Part shown: piece after piece, positions 63,281 to 64,000 of the stretch
Numbering within the stretch: position 1 is the stretch's first letter
Layout: every line of letters begins with the position of its first letter
Source: Branchiostoma lanceolatum
Lineage: Eukaryota > Chordata > Leptocardii > Amphioxiformes > Branchiostomatidae
Reading direction: 5' to 3'
Assembly (NCBI RefSeq): GCF_035083965.1
Contig: NC_089727.1
Span: 1,803,501-1,867,500, forward strand
Length of the DNA stretch: 64,000 nucleotides
Notes under the pieces: generated by a model
What the model was told of the DNA's origin: nothing
The model's input: only the letters and a program-made list of their open reading frames with translations
Database searches by the model: none
Made by a program: the position numbers and the translations under genes

Positions 63281-64000
63281 ATACAGGATCGGAATAAAAG
63301 ACTCGTTGGCTGTGATACCATGTTTTGTCGCTTACATTCTTTGACATATACAACGTTTACATGGTTTCTATTCTGAGGATTTACACATCTTTTTTTCGCG
63401 CTCTCGCATTATAAGATTTTGAGTCTGCAGAAGATGCTGTCCCTGCCGGTATGTCACATTCTCCGACATTTATAAATCTAGTTTCTTCCCTAACACAGGG
63501 ATAGAATGGAACACCTTCTCAGTGGGTACTTTTTAAGAGCTAGTTGCAAGAACTAGTGAGAGAAAACTTGTTTGTAAACTAAAACAGGGTAATGATATCT
63601 CCCCTAACTTCAGCAACTTGTTTGCTGACCCTCCGACAGGCAGACGATAGTGTTGCCAAGAAGTGTCTCGGTTGCCATGGTAATGTTCCACGTCAATAAA
63701 ACGAAGAATGTAATATTCTGATGATAATCAATGTTCGAAGTGGGACAGTTTAAGGCTAACATCACCAAAGGCGGCCCGTGGTCTTAGCGAAATGTTGTAC
63801 GTACATAAACTCTTGAATGGGAACAAGTAACCACACCCCAACAAGTGCTTTGCTTGACAACACCACTGTTGTACTCCTGTATACGGCACAGCGAAGAGCA
63901 CATCGCTTCATAACAAGTTTAGTTTAACAAACGAAGTGACACTGTTCCGGCAAATATTTCTTTGTGTGCCAAAACGGTCTGCTATCAGCCGTGTATCATA
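63280..64000. other. Right edge, no feature seen
   Basis: No coding frame or repeat could be supported. Confidence 0.5.

Noticed and set aside
1-64000. CRISPR array or bacterial operon
   Set aside because: Direct repeats here are zinc fingers, TPR codons and microsatellites; the DNA has introns and SINEs.
1-64000. LTR retroviral or Polinton-type elements
   Set aside because: No LTR pair, gag, protease, integrase, capsid or polymerase B pattern was seen.

Overview
This is eukaryotic nuclear DNA, most probably from a lancelet (amphioxus, Branchiostoma). I infer this from the large C2H2 zinc-finger and TPR families, the GT-AG introns, the many short non-autonomous transposons, tRNA-like SINEs and (CA)n tracts. 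There is no database match behind it. The window has two parts: an array of ten related zinc-finger genes (about 0.3-47.7 kb, called Z1-Z10) and a head-to-head pair of long nucleotidyltransferase/TPR genes (about 48-62.5 kb, T1 and T2).

The zinc-finger array is mirror-arranged. Z1-Z5 lie on the minus strand (0.3-27.9 kb) and Z6-Z10 on the plus strand (29.6-47.7 kb), so the two halves diverge from about 28.8 kb. Every gene repeats one plan: a promoter with a DR1-like box (TGACCTTYGACCTC) and a YY1-like box (CCGCCATTTTG), a non-coding first exon, an intron of about 0.4-0.9 kb with a conserved G-rich block and usually a (TG)n tract on the sense strand, an acceptor that ends just two bases before the ATG, and a single coding exon. 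The proteins have a conserved leader of about 75 residues (no KRAB, SCAN, BTB or ZAD seen) and 8 to 25 fingers that alternate between two types. Several copies are decaying: Z1 ends in a minisatellite, Z3 has lost its first ATG and gained an internal stop, Z5 has a broken leader, and most genes have fossil fingers beyond the stop.

Mobile DNA has reshaped the cluster. The best case is a 5.26-kb Mutator-like element (13332-18586) with perfect ends, long inverted repeats and a perfect 10-bp target duplication. It sits in the first intron of Z3 and itself holds two nested elements. A LINE fragment splits the promoter of Z2, and an 825-bp element, a hAT-like element (32773-33687), several palindromic MITEs and a SINE are also present. 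A segmental duplication (about 2.2-5.2 kb matched by 6.6-11.2 kb) copied a Z gene 5' half together with a fossil 3' end of a T-type gene.

T1 (minus, 47979-54178) and T2 (plus, 56683-62500) each have four coding exons whose phases fit exactly (1511 and 1512 codons). Each encodes N-terminal TPR-like repeats, an acidic linker, a GlnD/DUF294-like nucleotidyltransferase domain and about 14 kinesin-light-chain-type TPRs. The nucleotidyltransferase half is nearly identical between the two while the TPR half has diverged strongly. Their promoters are inverted copies of each other. The zinc-finger array looks like a lineage-specific repressor-type family and the T pair like a sensor-plus-enzyme family; both roles are inference.
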